From NCBI GenBank assembly GCA_002529455.1, contig NYMS01000006.1:1-64000 (forward strand): a DNA stretch of 64,000 bases, given 5' to 3'. Numbering within the stretch: the first letter of the stretch is position 1; each line of letters opens with the position of its first letter. This document shows, in pieces, positions 39,315-48,373 of this stretch. The notes under the pieces were generated by a model. The model ran no database searches and was not told the DNA's origin. It worked only from the letters and a program-made list of their open reading frames with translations. The position numbers and the translations under genes were made by a program. The DNA comes from Glycomyces fuscus. GTDB taxonomy: Bacteria > Actinomycetota > Actinomycetes > Streptosporangiales > Streptosporangiaceae.

Positions 39315-39758
39315 TCAGTCCGCAGAAGGCCTGGAGCGTGACCGCTTGACAGCGCTCCGTCGCTTCTTGGCGTCCAGGCGGCGCTGCCGGGCACCCCGGC
39401 TCGGGCGGGTCGCGCGGCGCTCGCGGGCGGGCGGCGCGATCGCCTCCTCCAGCAGGGCGGCCATCCGCTCCCTGGCCTCGGCCCGGTTGCGCGACTGCGA
39501 CCGGTGGGTCTGCACCGTGACCGTGAGCACGCCCCCGACCAGGCGCCCCTGGAGCCGCTCCAGCGCGCGCTGGCGCCGCGTGCGGCCCAGGCCGGGGCAG
39601 GCCGCGACGTCCAGCGACAGCGACACCCGGGTGTCGGAGGTGTTGACGTGCTGGCCGCCCGGCCCCGAGGAGCGTGAGAAGCGCCACGTGAGCGCGTCGG
39701 CGGGGACGGTGACCGGGCCCGCGCTCAGCCCCTCGTCCGCTGTGCTCCGTGCCGTCAC
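39315..39758 (-). CDS. arfB: alternative ribosome-rescue factor ArfB (peptidyl-tRNA hydrolase)
   Basis: A 147-residue release-factor-like protein that rescues stalled ribosomes by hydrolysing peptidyl-tRNA without a stop codon. The GGQ loop lies in SRSSGPGGQHVNTSDTRVSL at residue 35. The C-terminal 40 residues are strongly basic (RQRRLDAKKRRSAVKRSRS), the tail that enters the empty mRNA channel. The GTG start has GGGGAGGC upstream. It is 45 bases after polA on the same strand. Length and tail favour ArfB over peptide release factor 2 fragments. Confidence 0.93.
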   Translation of the reverse strand: MTARSTADEGLSAGPVTVPADALTWRFSRSSGPGGQHVNTSDTRVSLSLDVAACPGLGRTRRQRALERLQGRLVGGVLTVTVQTHRSQSRNRAEARERMAALLEEAIAPPARERRATRPSRGARQRRLDAKKRRSAVKRSRSRPSAD

Positions 39759-39803
39759 CGTCCCCGCCTCCCCAGCGTCCGTACGCGTACGCCGCGGCCC
39801 CTG

Positions 39804-42590
39804 TCAGTGCGCGGCGTCGTGCCAGTTCTGGCCGCTGCCGACCGAGACGGCCAGCGGCACACGCAGATCATAGGCGGAGCTCATCTCGCGCGCCACGAGG
39901 TTTTCGACCTCTCCGCGCTCGCCGGGCGCGACCTCCACCACGAGTTCGTCGTGCACCTGGAGCAGGACCCGCGAGGCGAACCCGCCCCCGGTGAGGGCCG
40001 CGTCCACCCGGAGCATGGCCACCTTGATGATGTCGGCGGCCGAACCCTGGATCGGCGCGTTGAGCGCCATCCGCTCGGCCATCTCCCGGCGCTGGCGGTT
40101 GTCGCTGGTCAGGTCGGGCAGGTAGCGGCGGCGTCCCAGGATCGTCTCGGTGTAGCCGACCCGCCGGGCCTCCTCCACCACGGCGTTGAGGTAGTCGCGG
40201 ACCCCGCCGAACTCGGCGAAGTAGTCCTCCATCAGGCGCTTGGACTCCTCCGGCGTGATCCCCAACTGCTGGGACAGGCCGTAGGCGCTCAGCCCGTAGG
40301 CCAGGCCGTAGCTCATGGCCTTGATCCTGGACCGCGCCTCGCCGTCCACCTGCTCGACCTCGACGCCGAAGATCTGCGCGGCCATCTGCGCGTGGAAGTC
40401 GTAGCCGCTGTTGAAGGCGTCGATCAGCGCCTGCTCGCCCGACAGGTGCGCCATGATGCGCAGCTCGATCTGGCTGTAGTCGGCGGTGAGCAGCTCCTCG
40501 TAGCCCTCCCCCACCACGAACGCGCGCCGGATGCGCCGCCCCACGTCGGTGCGCACGGGGATGTTCTGGAGGTTGGGGTCGGTGGAGCTGAGGCGCCCGG
40601 TCGCCGCCACCGTCTGGTTGAAGGTGGTGTGGATGCGGCCGTCGTCGGCGACGGTCTTGATCAGCCCCTCGACCGTGGTGCGCAGCTTGGTCTGGTCGCG
40701 GTGGTGCAGCAGGACCGCGGGCAGCTCGTTGTCGGTCTGGGCGGCCAGCCACGCCAGCGCGTCGGCGTCGGTGGTGTAGCCCGTCTTGATCTTCTTGGTC
40801 CTGGGCAGGCCCAGGTCCTCGAACAGGACCTGCTGGAGCTGCTTGGGCGAGCCGAGGTTGAACTCGCGGCCCACGATCTCGTGCGCGCGCTCCACCGCGC
40901 CGCGGCCCGCCGCGGCGAACTCGCCCTGGAGCTCCTCCAGGTAGGCGCGGTCGGCGGCGATCCCCGCCCGCTCCAGGCGCGCCAGCACGTCCACCAGCGG
41001 CAGCTCGACCTCGTGCAGCAGGTGGGTGCCGCCGCGCTTGTCGAGTTCGGCGGAGAGCACCCCGGCCAGGTCGCGGGTGGCGCTCGCGCGCACGGCCAGC
41101 ATGTGCTGGTGGCCCGAGCCCGCCTCTCCCCCGTCGCCCAGGTCCAGGGTCAGCTGGTCGCCGGAGGAGTCCTCCTCCAGCTCCCGGCCCAGGTACCTGC
41201 GGCACAGGTCGGCCAGGTCGAAGCGGCGCTGCCCCGGCTGGACCAGGTAGGCGGCCAGGGCGGTGTCGCTGACCACCCCGCCCAGCGACCACCCGTGCGC
41301 GCCCAGGGCCAGCAGGGCGCCCTTGTACTCGTGCACCGCCTTGGGGCGGCGGGGGTCGGCCAGGAAGTCCGCCAGCGCCTCGGTGTCGGCCGGGTCCAGG
41401 GCGGTGGGGTCGACGAACACGGCGTCGCCGGAGGGCACGCTGATCGCCAGCGCGTCCACCCGGCCCGTGCCCTGCCCCCACGTGCCCTCCAGGGCCAGCC
41501 CCGCGGGCGCGGTGGGCGTGAGGGTGTCGGAGACCGCGTCGTCGGGGGCGGCGTGCGCGGCCAGCCAGGCGGCCAGCTCGCCGGTCCCGGCCACGGTCAG
41601 CTCGACGCGGAAGCCCTCGGAGGCCTCCGCCCCCGCCTCCCCGGAGCCGTCCTCGGGCAGCCGGATGACGGCGTAGAGGCGCTCGCGCAGGTTGGAGGCG
41701 AACTCCAGGTTGTCGAAGAGCGCGTCGATCCCGGTGCGGTCGGCCTCCCCCAGGGCCAGCTCGGTGACCTCCGCGTCCAGCTCCACGTCCGTGGCCAGCC
41801 GGTTGAGGCGCTGGTTGCGCAGGACGTCGTCCAGGTGGTCGCGGAAGCTCTGCCCCGCCTTGCCGGTGAGCTCGTCGGCGCGGGCGACCAGCTCGTCCAG
41901 GGACCCGTACTTGGTGATCCACTTGGCGGCGGTCTTGGGGCCCACGCCGGGCACGCCGGGCAGGTTGTCGGCCTTCTCCCCCACCAGGGCGGCCAGGTCG
42001 CGGTAGCGCTGGGGGGTGACCCCGTACTTGTCCTCGACCGCGGCGGGGTCCATCCGCCGCAGGTCCGACAGGCTCTTGCCGGGGTACAGGACCGTGCAGG
42101 AGTCGGTGACCAGCTGGAAGGCGTCGCGGTCGCCGGAGGCGATGAGCACCTCCATCCCGGCCTCGCCGCCCTGGTGGGCCAGGGTGGCGATGACGTCGTC
42201 GGCCTCGAACCCGGGGGCGGACAGGTTGGCGACGCCGATCAGCCGCATCAGGTCCTGGGTGAGCGGCACCTGGGAGGGGAACTCCGGCGGGGTGTCGGAG
42301 CGGCCGTCCTTGTACTCCGCGTACTCCTCGTGCCGGAAGGTGGGGCCGGACAGGTCCCAGGCCACCGCGACGTGGGTGGGCTCCTCGTCGCGCAGCAGCT
42401 TGACCAGCATCGACGCGAAGCCGTAGACGGCGTTGGTCGACTGCCCGGTACTCGTGCCGAACTTGTCCACCGGGAGCGCGAAGAACGCGCGGAAGGCCAT
42501 CGAGTGGCCGTCCAGGAGGAGGAGCCGGGGGCGCCTGCCGCCGTCGCCGGCCCGGGATGTCTGGTCGGGGGTCTCTCGCTTGGTCACCAC
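39804..42590 (-). CDS. polA: DNA polymerase I
   Basis: A 928-residue polymerase of Okazaki-fragment processing and repair. The 5'-nuclease domain opens LLLDGHSMAFRAFFAL and contains SDTCTVLYPGKS-type motifs and VPGVGPKTAAKWITKYG. The polymerase domain has motif A DYSQIELRIMAHLSGEQAL, motif B RSRIKAMSYGLAYGLSAYG and motif C VLLQVHDELVVEV. The middle region lacks the DEDD exonuclease residues (the first strand reads GRVDALAIS), so proofreading is probably lost, as in many actinomycetes. Of the starts at 42596 (TTG) and 42590 (GTG), I prefer 42590 because a TAGGAT box ends 6 nt before it. Confidence 0.95.
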   Translation of the reverse strand: MVTKRETPDQTSRAGDGGRRPRLLLLDGHSMAFRAFFALPVDKFGTSTGQSTNAVYGFASMLVKLLRDEEPTHVAVAWDLSGPTFRHEEYAEYKDGRSDTPPEFPSQVPLTQDLMRLIGVANLSAPGFEADDVIATLAHQGGEAGMEVLIASGDRDAFQLVTDSCTVLYPGKSLSDLRRMDPAAVEDKYGVTPQRYRDLAALVGEKADNLPGVPGVGPKTAAKWITKYGSLDELVARADELTGKAGQSFRDHLDDVLRNQRLNRLATDVELDAEVTELALGEADRTGIDALFDNLEFASNLRERLYAVIRLPEDGSGEAGAEASEGFRVELTVAGTGELAAWLAAHAAPDDAVSDTLTPTAPAGLALEGTWGQGTGRVDALAISVPSGDAVFVDPTALDPADTEALADFLADPRRPKAVHEYKGALLALGAHGWSLGGVVSDTALAAYLVQPGQRRFDLADLCRRYLGRELEEDSSGDQLTLDLGDGGEAGSGHQHMLAVRASATRDLAGVLSAELDKRGGTHLLHEVELPLVDVLARLERAGIAADRAYLEELQGEFAAAGRGAVERAHEIVGREFNLGSPKQLQQVLFEDLGLPRTKKIKTGYTTDADALAWLAAQTDNELPAVLLHHRDQTKLRTTVEGLIKTVADDGRIHTTFNQTVAATGRLSSTDPNLQNIPVRTDVGRRIRRAFVVGEGYEELLTADYSQIELRIMAHLSGEQALIDAFNSGYDFHAQMAAQIFGVEVEQVDGEARSRIKAMSYGLAYGLSAYGLSQQLGITPEESKRLMEDYFAEFGGVRDYLNAVVEEARRVGYTETILGRRRYLPDLTSDNRQRREMAERMALNAPIQGSAADIIKVAMLRVDAALTGGGFASRVLLQVHDELVVEVAPGERGEVENLVAREMSSAYDLRVPLAVSVGSGQNWHDAAH

Positions 42591-42725
42591 AGACAAATCC
42601 TAGGATGCGACGGAGACACTTCGCGGCCATACCGCGAGGGCAGTGGCACGACGGCGGGGACGCCGCCCCCGGCCCGGCGCGGTCCGGGCCCGGTCGCGGC
42701 GGGGTCCCGGGAAGGCGGAGGGCAC

Positions 42726-43154
42726 ATGACGACGGACTCCGAGGCGATGCGGCGGATGCTCGACGCGGGAGCCCTCACGGGCGGTCTGGGCGAGCGCATG
42801 GGCATCGAGGTGACGGAGGTGTCCGCCGAGCGCGTGGTGGGCCGGATGCCGGTGGAGGGCAACGTCCAGCCGTTCGGGCTGCTGCACGGCGGCGCGTCGT
42901 GCGTGCTGGCCGAGACCCTGGGGTCGATCGGGGCCACGGCCCACGCCTCCCGGTTCGGCAAGGTCGCGGTCGGCATCGAGATCAACGCCACGCACCACCG
43001 CTCGGCCACCGAGGGGTACGTGACCGGTGTGGCCACCCCGGTGCACCTGGGCCGGACGCTGGCCACGTGGGACATCACCATCACCGACGACGGGGACCGG
43101 AAGGTGTGCACCTCCCGCCTCACGTGCATGCTGCGCGAGATGCCAGGGGCCTAG
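42726..43154 (+). CDS. PaaI-family hotdog thioesterase
   Basis: A 142-residue single hotdog domain. The family motif is NVQPFGLLHGGASCVLAETLGSIGA, with the catalytic-site His-Gly-Gly and the Glu. The second strand block GIEINATHHRSATEGYVTGV and the last strand GRTLATWDITITDDGDRKV are typical of PaaI/YbgC-like acyl-CoA thioesterases. It should hydrolyse aryl- or acyl-CoA thioesters. The ATG has GGAGGG upstream. It is divergent from polA and alone, so the physiological thioester is not known. Confidence 0.9.
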   Translation: MTTDSEAMRRMLDAGALTGGLGERMGIEVTEVSAERVVGRMPVEGNVQPFGLLHGGASCVLAETLGSIGATAHASRFGKVAVGIEINATHHRSATEGYVTGVATPVHLGRTLATWDITITDDGDRKVCTSRLTCMLREMPGA

Positions 43155-43276
43155 GGGGCGCGGTTCCGCGGAGGCGGGAGCACCCTCCCCGCCGCGTATA
43201 GCGGTCAAGGGTTTTCTCGTTTTCAGGAAGGACCGCTTCACACCCGTGTGTAGCCCTCCTTGCAGTTTTCCTTCGT

Positions 43277-43302
43277 CCCGACCGGCACCCTTGACGGTCG
43301 GG
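43277..43302. terminator. stem in the leader region of the binding-protein gene
   Basis: CCCGACCG and CGGTCGGG form an 8-bp stem around a 10-base loop. It may end the thioesterase transcript or, less likely, act as an attenuator before the binding-protein gene. Confidence 0.4.
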
Positions 43303-43469
43303 CTTCGTCGTACCCGCTCGTCGCGACAGTTCGCTATCCCCCGAGCACAGAAAGCTGTGATCTGTACAGAAACGAAACGCCGGATGTCAATGATGACTAC
43401 AGAGCCATAACAGCCTGACGGCGAGTCGGCACCAACGCCCCTCCCGTCCTTTCCGAGCAAGAACTTTCA

Positions 43470-43500
43470 TGATTAAGCTCCGCTAACGCTCCTGATTAAG
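43470..43500. promoter_or_regulatory. direct repeats TGATTAAG upstream of the binding-protein gene
   Basis: The octamer TGATTAAG occurs at 43470-43477 and 43493-43500, 23 bp start to start, about two helical turns apart, roughly 100 bases before the gene. The A/T-rich octamer stands out in high-GC DNA and may bind a regulator. Confidence 0.4.
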
Positions 43501-43598
43501 TCATGCCACACATCGCGGACATTCAGGACGCGCATGCTCATCGGCACGGCTGCCCCGCGCAGCGCGTGCTTCGCCGGTTGAACGGAGTGACCACGATC

Positions 43599-44846
43599 AT
43601 GGCTAGCAAGAAGGTCCTAGGACTCACTGCCGCAACGGCGGCCCTCGTCCTCGGCCTGACCGCGTGTGGCAGCGACGGCGGCGAAGGAGGAGGCGGCGGC
43701 GAGGGCGGTGAAGAGTTCACCTACGGCATCCTCTACCCGCAGACCGGCAACCTCGCCTTCCTCGGCCCGCCGCAGATCACCGCCGCCGAGTACGCGATCT
43801 CCGAGATCAACGAGGCCGGCGGCATCCTCGGCACCGAGGTCCCCGACATCGTCCAGGGCGACGAGGCGGGCGACAACGCCCAGGCCAACGAGGCCGCCAA
43901 CAACCTCGTCTCCGACGAGGTGAACGCGGTCATCGGCGCCGCCGCCTCCGGCATGACGCAGGCCACCTACGACACCATCACCGGTGCCGAGATCGTCCAG
44001 TGCTCGGGCTCCAACACCGCCGCCGAGCTGAGCGAGATCGAGGACGGCGGCTACTACTTCCGCACCGCGCCGAGCGACCTGCTCTCCGCCGTCGTGATGG
44101 CCCGCACGATGGTCGACGACGGCCACCAGAACATCGCCATCGTCGCGCGCGCCGACGACTACGGCGGCGGCTACGCCGGCGCCCTCCAGGAGGAGCTGGA
44201 GAGCCTGGGCGCCCAGGTCTCGGTCAACGAGACCTACGACCCGATGGCCACCACCTTCGACTCGGTCGTCAACGGCGTCAGCTCCGAGGAGCCGGACGCC
44301 GTCGCGCTCATCGCCTTCGAGGAGGGCGCGCAGGTCATCGCCCAGCTCCTGGAGAGCGGCGTCGAGGGCGAGCAGATCTACGTCACCGACGGCCTCAACG
44401 ACCCGAACCTGGGCGAGACCGTCAGCGCCGACGACCCCGAGAGCGTCACCGGCATCACCGGTATCGCCCCGAGCGCGGACAACCCCGAGTTCACCGAGGG
44501 TCTGACCAGCTTCAACGAGGACCTGGACGTCTTCCAGTTCGCCCCGCAGGTCTACGACTGCGTCACCGTGATCGCCCTGGCCGCCGAGGCCGCGGGCAGC
44601 GTGAACGCGTCCGACTACGTCGCCGAGCTGCCCAACGTCAGCCGCCCCGAGGGCACCGAGTGCGGCACCTTCGCCGAGTGCCGCGACCTGCTGGCCGACG
44701 GTGAGGAGATCAACTACCAGGGCGTCAGCGGCAACATCGACTTCAACGACAACGGCGACCCGACCGCCGCCACCTTCGAGATCTTCCACTACGGCGAGGA
44801 CGGCCACGAGATCCTCGCCTACGAGGAGCACGCTCTGGAGGAGTAG
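43599..44846 (+). CDS. branched-chain amino acid-type ABC transporter substrate-binding lipoprotein
   Basis: A 415-residue extracellular binding protein of the periplasmic type I group (LivK-like). The signal peptide ends with lipobox LTAC at about residue 20, followed by a Gly/Glu-rich linker (SDGGEGGGGGEGGEE). The mature part begins FTYGILYPQTGNLAFLGPP, with the DGHQNIAIVARADDYGGGYAGAL hinge region, and shows the SBP fold throughout. It is very acidic and lacks lysine-rich patches. The ATG at 43599 lies 12 bases after a GGAG site. No permease or ATPase gene is adjacent, so it either serves a remote Liv system or acts as a solute sensor. It could also bind urea or short amides. Confidence 0.9.
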   Translation: MASKKVLGLTAATAALVLGLTACGSDGGEGGGGGEGGEEFTYGILYPQTGNLAFLGPPQITAAEYAISEINEAGGILGTEVPDIVQGDEAGDNAQANEAANNLVSDEVNAVIGAAASGMTQATYDTITGAEIVQCSGSNTAAELSEIEDGGYYFRTAPSDLLSAVVMARTMVDDGHQNIAIVARADDYGGGYAGALQEELESLGAQVSVNETYDPMATTFDSVVNGVSSEEPDAVALIAFEEGAQVIAQLLESGVEGEQIYVTDGLNDPNLGETVSADDPESVTGITGIAPSADNPEFTEGLTSFNEDLDVFQFAPQVYDCVTVIALAAEAAGSVNASDYVAELPNVSRPEGTECGTFAECRDLLADGEEINYQGVSGNIDFNDNGDPTAATFEIFHYGEDGHEILAYEEHALEE

Positions 44847-44898
44847 CGGTTCTCGTAGCGGCCCCGCCGCACACGGCCACGGCCGTCATGAGGAGCGC

Positions 44899-44933
44899 GC
44901 GGCGCCCCGGGAGGAGGTCTCCCGGGGCGCCGC
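44899..44933. terminator. terminator after the binding-protein gene
   Basis: GCGGCGCCCCGGGAG and CTCCCGGGGCGCCGC make a perfect 15-bp stem with a 5-base loop, 50 bases after the stop codon; the sequence then reads TTCGCTT. Confidence 0.8.
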
Positions 44934-44983
44934 TTCGCTTGTGCGCCCCGCACCGGCCGGTGCGGGGGCACGGGGGACGAGGA

Positions 44984-45016
44984 CGGGGAGGGACGGCCCG
45001 CGGCCGTCCCTCCCCG
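44984..45016 (-). terminator. terminator of the glycerate kinase gene
   Basis: CGGGGAGGGACGGCC and GGCCGTCCCTCCCCG form a perfect 15-bp stem with a 3-base loop, 17 bases after the gene end on the minus strand. Confidence 0.75.
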
Positions 45017-45032
45017 CCGTGTGCGCCGGGGC

Positions 45033-46133
45033 TCAGCGGGCCCAGCGGCGGGCGATGTCGGCGGCCAGGGCGCGCAGTTCGTCCGCGGAGCGGGTCATGG
45101 CGGCCTCGACCGAGCCCGAGGACTCCACGAGGGAGTAGGTCTCGGTGATCCCGGCGGCGGCCGCCTCGGCGCGGCCGACCTTGACCGCGCCCGCGGTGAC
45201 GACGCAGGGGACGCCGTGCTTGTTGGCGGCCTGGGCGACGCCGTGGGGCAGCTTGCCGCGCAGGGACTGGGAGTCGAAGGAGCCCTCGCCGGTGATGACC
45301 AGGTCGGCCCCCGAGAGGCGCTCGGTCAGGCGCACGGAGTCCAGGACGCGGCTGATGCCCGACTCGACGGTGCCGCCGAGCAGGAGCAGGGCGAAGCCCA
45401 GGCCGCCCGCGGCTCCGGCGCCGGGGGTGTCGCGGACGGCGCCCCCGGGGTCGACGCGGTCGGCGAAGGCGGTGAGGGCGGCGTCCAGGCGCTGCACCTG
45501 GTCGGGGTCGGCGCCCTTCTGGGGGCCGAAGACGGCGCTGGCGCCGTGGATGCCCAGCAGGGGGTTGTCCACGTCGGTGGCGGCGATCAGGGCGACCCCC
45601 TCCAGTGCCAGGCGGGCCGCGTCGAGGTCGACGTCCCCGGAGTCGGCCAGGGAGCCGCCTCCGTGTCCCAGGCGGTCGGCGGGGGTGGCGCCGAGGGCGG
45701 CCAGGAGGCCGGCTCCGGCGTCGTTGGTGGAGCTGCCGCCGAGGCCGACGACCACGGTGCGGGCGCCGGAGCGGACCGCGTGGGCGACCAGCTCGCCGAC
45801 GCCGCGGGTGGTGGTGCGGCCGGGGTCGCGGTCTCCGGCGGGCACCAGGTGGAGGCCGCAGGCCTGGGCGCTCTCCACGTAGGCGGTGTCGCCGTCCAGG
45901 AGGTACTCCGCGGTCACGGGCGCGCCGAGGGGGCCGGTCACCTCGGTCCGGTGCACCTTGCCGCCGAGGGCCGTGTGCAGGACCTCGACGAAGCCGGGAC
46001 CGCCGTCGGAGAGCGGCAGCAGGTCCGTCGTGGCGGAGGGATCGGTCCGGTGCCAGCCGTCGGCGACCGCCTGCGCGGCTTCGAGGGCGGAGAGGGTACC
46101 GGCGAACTTGTCAGGAGCGATGAGGATACGCAC
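45033..46133 (-). CDS. glycerate kinase
   Basis: A 366-residue kinase of the GlxK (Pfam Gly_kinase) family that phosphorylates D-glycerate. N-terminal ILIAPDKFAGTLSALEAAQAV, then LLPLSDGGPGFVEVL, the ATP-site GLGGSSTNDAGAGLLAALG and the late LVITGEGSFDSQSLRGKLPH are all diagnostic. The start at 46133 (GTG, MRILIAPDKF) matches the family N-terminus. A GTG at 46154 with GGGAGGA nearby would add seven residues. No glyoxylate-pathway genes are adjacent, so it is monocistronic here. It may also act on hydroxypyruvate-derived glycerate from serine breakdown. Confidence 0.92.
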   Translation of the reverse strand: MRILIAPDKFAGTLSALEAAQAVADGWHRTDPSATTDLLPLSDGGPGFVEVLHTALGGKVHRTEVTGPLGAPVTAEYLLDGDTAYVESAQACGLHLVPAGDRDPGRTTTRGVGELVAHAVRSGARTVVVGLGGSSTNDAGAGLLAALGATPADRLGHGGGSLADSGDVDLDAARLALEGVALIAATDVDNPLLGIHGASAVFGPQKGADPDQVQRLDAALTAFADRVDPGGAVRDTPGAGAAGGLGFALLLLGGTVESGISRVLDSVRLTERLSGADLVITGEGSFDSQSLRGKLPHGVAQAANKHGVPCVVTAGAVKVGRAEAAAAGITETYSLVESSGSVEAAMTRSADELRALAADIARRWAR

Positions 46134-46185
46134 CGCTCCAGTGTGCCAGGCCACATTCCTCCCGGCTCGGGGTACCCCCCGCTGG

Positions 46186-46782
46186 TCAGAGGCCGGGCGC
46201 GCCGTAGACCGGGAACCAGCGGGAGCGGTCCTTCTCCAGGGGCAGGTCGCGGCCGATGGCGGCCTCGGCCTGGAGCTCGAGGGCGTTGTCCCTGCGGCCG
46301 TCGCCGAGGGGCGCGAAGGGGTAGAAGGTGCCGCGCTTGTAGAGGTAGACCAGTCCCAGCGGGCGCGTGCCGTCGGTGAAGCCGACCAGGGAGCACAGGA
46401 GGGAGGGCCCGTACCCGTTGGCCTCCAGGGTGGAGTTGACGGCGTGCAGGTCGGTCACCAGGCCGCTGATGTCGGGGCCGGCGGCCTCTCCCTGCTCCGG
46501 GGCCGGTTCGGCGGAGCGGACCACCAGCCAGGTGTAGCCGTAGTCGTCGGTGACCTGGCCGACCGGCGTCCCCCCGTCGGCGTTGAGCAGGTCGGTGACG
46601 TCGCGCTCCAGGTCGGCGAAGGCGGCGCCCTCCGTGGCGCGGAAGGCGACGGAGCCGGTGCCGGTGGGTGTGAAGCCCGCGGCGGCGCGCAGGGTGACGG
46701 ACGCCGAGGGCAGGCCGAACAGGGCGTCCAGGTCGGGCTGGGCGGGTTCGGAGCGCCCGAACAGCGCTCTCCAGAAGCTCAT
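46186..46782 (-). CDS. pspAB: PspA-associated protein PspAB
   Basis: A 198-residue protein of the PspAB family found in actinomycete PspA operons. Family sequence includes the conserved start FWRALFGRSEPAQPDLDALF, the middle YGYTWLVVRS, LVTDLHAVNSTLEANGYGPSLL and the end RSRWFPVYGAPGL. No enzymatic motif is visible. It is the last gene of the unit pspA-pspAA-htpX-pspAB, 127 bases after htpX. Together they should respond to envelope damage. The family name is from recall, and the placement supports it. Confidence 0.88.
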   Translation of the reverse strand: MSFWRALFGRSEPAQPDLDALFGLPSASVTLRAAAGFTPTGTGSVAFRATEGAAFADLERDVTDLLNADGGTPVGQVTDDYGYTWLVVRSAEPAPEQGEAAGPDISGLVTDLHAVNSTLEANGYGPSLLCSLVGFTDGTRPLGLVYLYKRGTFYPFAPLGDGRRDNALELQAEAAIGRDLPLEKDRSRWFPVYGAPGL

Positions 46783-46909
46783 CGTGGCCGGTCCTCTCGT
46801 CGTGGTCGTGTCGGTTCGGTGCGGGCCGGAGCGGTTCCGTGCCCGTCCCGGACGGACCGGCCCCGCCGCCGTCCTCCCCCCTCCGGGCCGACCGCTCCCG
46901 TGGGCGGGG

Positions 46910-47833
46910 TCAGTGCCCCTGCCCCAGCTGGCGCGAGATGTCGGACAGCTGCTCCAGCCGCCGCTGCACGGGCGGGTGGGTGGCGACCAGCTGGCTGAAG
47001 CTGAACCCCTTGCGGGAGAAGGCCGGGGCGAAGAAGAAGGCGTTGAACGGCTCCACCTGGCGCAGGTCGCGGGTGGGGATGCGGGACATGTCCCCGGTGA
47101 TCTTGGTCAGGGCGCTGCCCAGCGCGGAGGGGCGCCCGGTCAGGTAGGCGGCGGCGCGGTCGGCCGACAGCTCCCGGTAGCGCGACAGCGCCCGGGTGAG
47201 CAGGAAGCTGAGCGCCCAGGCCACGGCGCTGACGGCCACGACCAGCAGGGCGACGGCCGCCGGGGCGGGCCCGTTGTTGTTGCCGCCGCGCGTCGCCCCG
47301 GAGAACATGGCGAAGCGCAGCCCGGCCTGGGTCAGGAACCCGGCCACGATGCCGAGGAATCCGGCGACGGTCATCACCATGACGTCGCGGTGGGCGATGT
47401 GGGACAGCTCGTGCGCCAGGACGGCCTCCAGCTCGGGGCCGTCGAGGCGGCGCATGAGGCCGGTGGTGACGCACACGACCGCGGACTTCTCGTTGTGCCC
47501 GGTGGCGAAGGCGTTGGGCACGTCGGTGTCGGCGATCCCCACACGGGGCTTGGACATGTCCGCCATGGCGCACAGCCGGTCGATGAGGGCGTGCAGCTCG
47601 GGCGCCTGCTGCGGGGAGACCTCCTTGGCGCCCATGGCGAACATGGCGATCCTGTCGGAGGCGAAGTAGCTGAACAGCGCGAACCCGACGACGATGAGCA
47701 GCACCAGCCACACGTTGAGGCCCACCAGGACCAGCCCGACCACGAAGGCCGCGTAGACGAGGGCGAGCAGGCCCATGGTCGTCACCATGCGGGCGGTCAG
47801 TCCCCGGTCGGGTCTGAACCTGGATCCGGACAT
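46910..47833 (-). CDS. htpX: HtpX-type membrane zinc metalloprotease
   Basis: A 307-residue M48 protease that degrades damaged membrane proteins. Two N-terminal helices (about residues 15-52), then SPQQAPELHALIDRLC, the catalytic HELSHIAHRDVMVM at about residue 140 (HExxH), two more membrane helices, and the third zinc ligand in YRELSADRAAAYLTG (Glu). The C-terminal PPVQRRLEQLSDISR is standard. The ATG at 47833 has GGAGAGGAC upstream. It sits between pspAA and pspAB, an arrangement that places the protease within the phage-shock response of this group. Confidence 0.93.
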   Translation of the reverse strand: MSGSRFRPDRGLTARMVTTMGLLALVYAAFVVGLVLVGLNVWLVLLIVVGFALFSYFASDRIAMFAMGAKEVSPQQAPELHALIDRLCAMADMSKPRVGIADTDVPNAFATGHNEKSAVVCVTTGLMRRLDGPELEAVLAHELSHIAHRDVMVMTVAGFLGIVAGFLTQAGLRFAMFSGATRGGNNNGPAPAAVALLVVAVSAVAWALSFLLTRALSRYRELSADRAAAYLTGRPSALGSALTKITGDMSRIPTRDLRQVEPFNAFFFAPAFSRKGFSFSQLVATHPPVQRRLEQLSDISRQLGQGH

Positions 47834-48094
47834 GCCGTAGTCCTCTCCGCCGAAGCGTCGACGCTTCGGAGTGTAGTTCGCCCAGTTGGGAAAGGGTATG
47901 AGGCGTTCCGTCCGCCGCGTGTCCGCCCCCTGAGAAACGCGGGGGCCGCCGCGACACGTGGTCGCGGCGGCCTGGAAACACGCGCGCGCAGGCACCGAGC
48001 GCGGCACCGGCCGACCGGGGTCCGGTCCGCCGGGCACGCTCACCGGTCCGGGCGCACCTGGACGGAGGCGGTGCGCCGAACGGAGGAGTCGGTC

Positions 48095-48373
48095 CTATCC
48101 GGGAATGAGTCCGTCGTCCTGGAGCATCTCCCGCACCTCTTCCATGGTGGCGTCGGCGTGGGGGAGGATGAACTGCGAGGGCTCCAGCGCGTCGGGCGGC
48201 AGTGGCTTGCCGTCCTCGCGGACCCTCTCCAGGAGGTCGTGCAGGGCACGGCGGAACGTGGCCTCGTCGCCCGACTCGATCGCCGACTCCAGCGCGGAGT
48301 CGAAGGAGTTGAGCAGCTCGAGGTCGGCGTCGGTGAGGTCGACCTGCCCCTCACCCATGATGCGGACGATCAC
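48095..48373 (-). CDS. pspAA: PspA-associated protein PspAA
   Basis: A 92-residue protein of the PspAA family (RIMGEGQVDLTDADLELLNS opening, acidic throughout). It starts with a GTG that overlaps the PspA stop by four bases (GTGA), so it is translationally coupled. Its best-known members bind or modulate PspA; no catalytic motif is seen. The gene is followed by a 262-base gap before htpX. Confidence 0.85.
   Translation of the reverse strand: MIVRIMGEGQVDLTDADLELLNSFDSALESAIESGDEATFRRALHDLLERVREDGKPLPPDALEPSQFILPHADATMEEVREMLQDDGLIPG

Larger units (their letters stand above)
43155..43598. other. 444-bp region upstream of the substrate-binding lipoprotein gene
   Basis: It holds a hairpin-like GC palindrome near 43169-43196 (thioesterase end), a 7-bp inverted repeat AGCGGTC/GACCGCT at 43200-43237, and a stem CCCGACCG/CGGTCGGG at 43277-43302. 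Two direct copies of TGATTAAG at 43470-43477 and 43493-43500 are spaced 23 bp apart. The stretch 43330-43500 is the lowest in GC for several kb and is probably the promoter. Confidence 0.55.

Noticed and set aside
39807-43154. A 1115-codon open frame antisense to polA
   Set aside because: It is a shadow produced by extreme GC bias. Only the end of it (42726-43154) is a real gene, the thioesterase, with its own ribosome site and family motifs.
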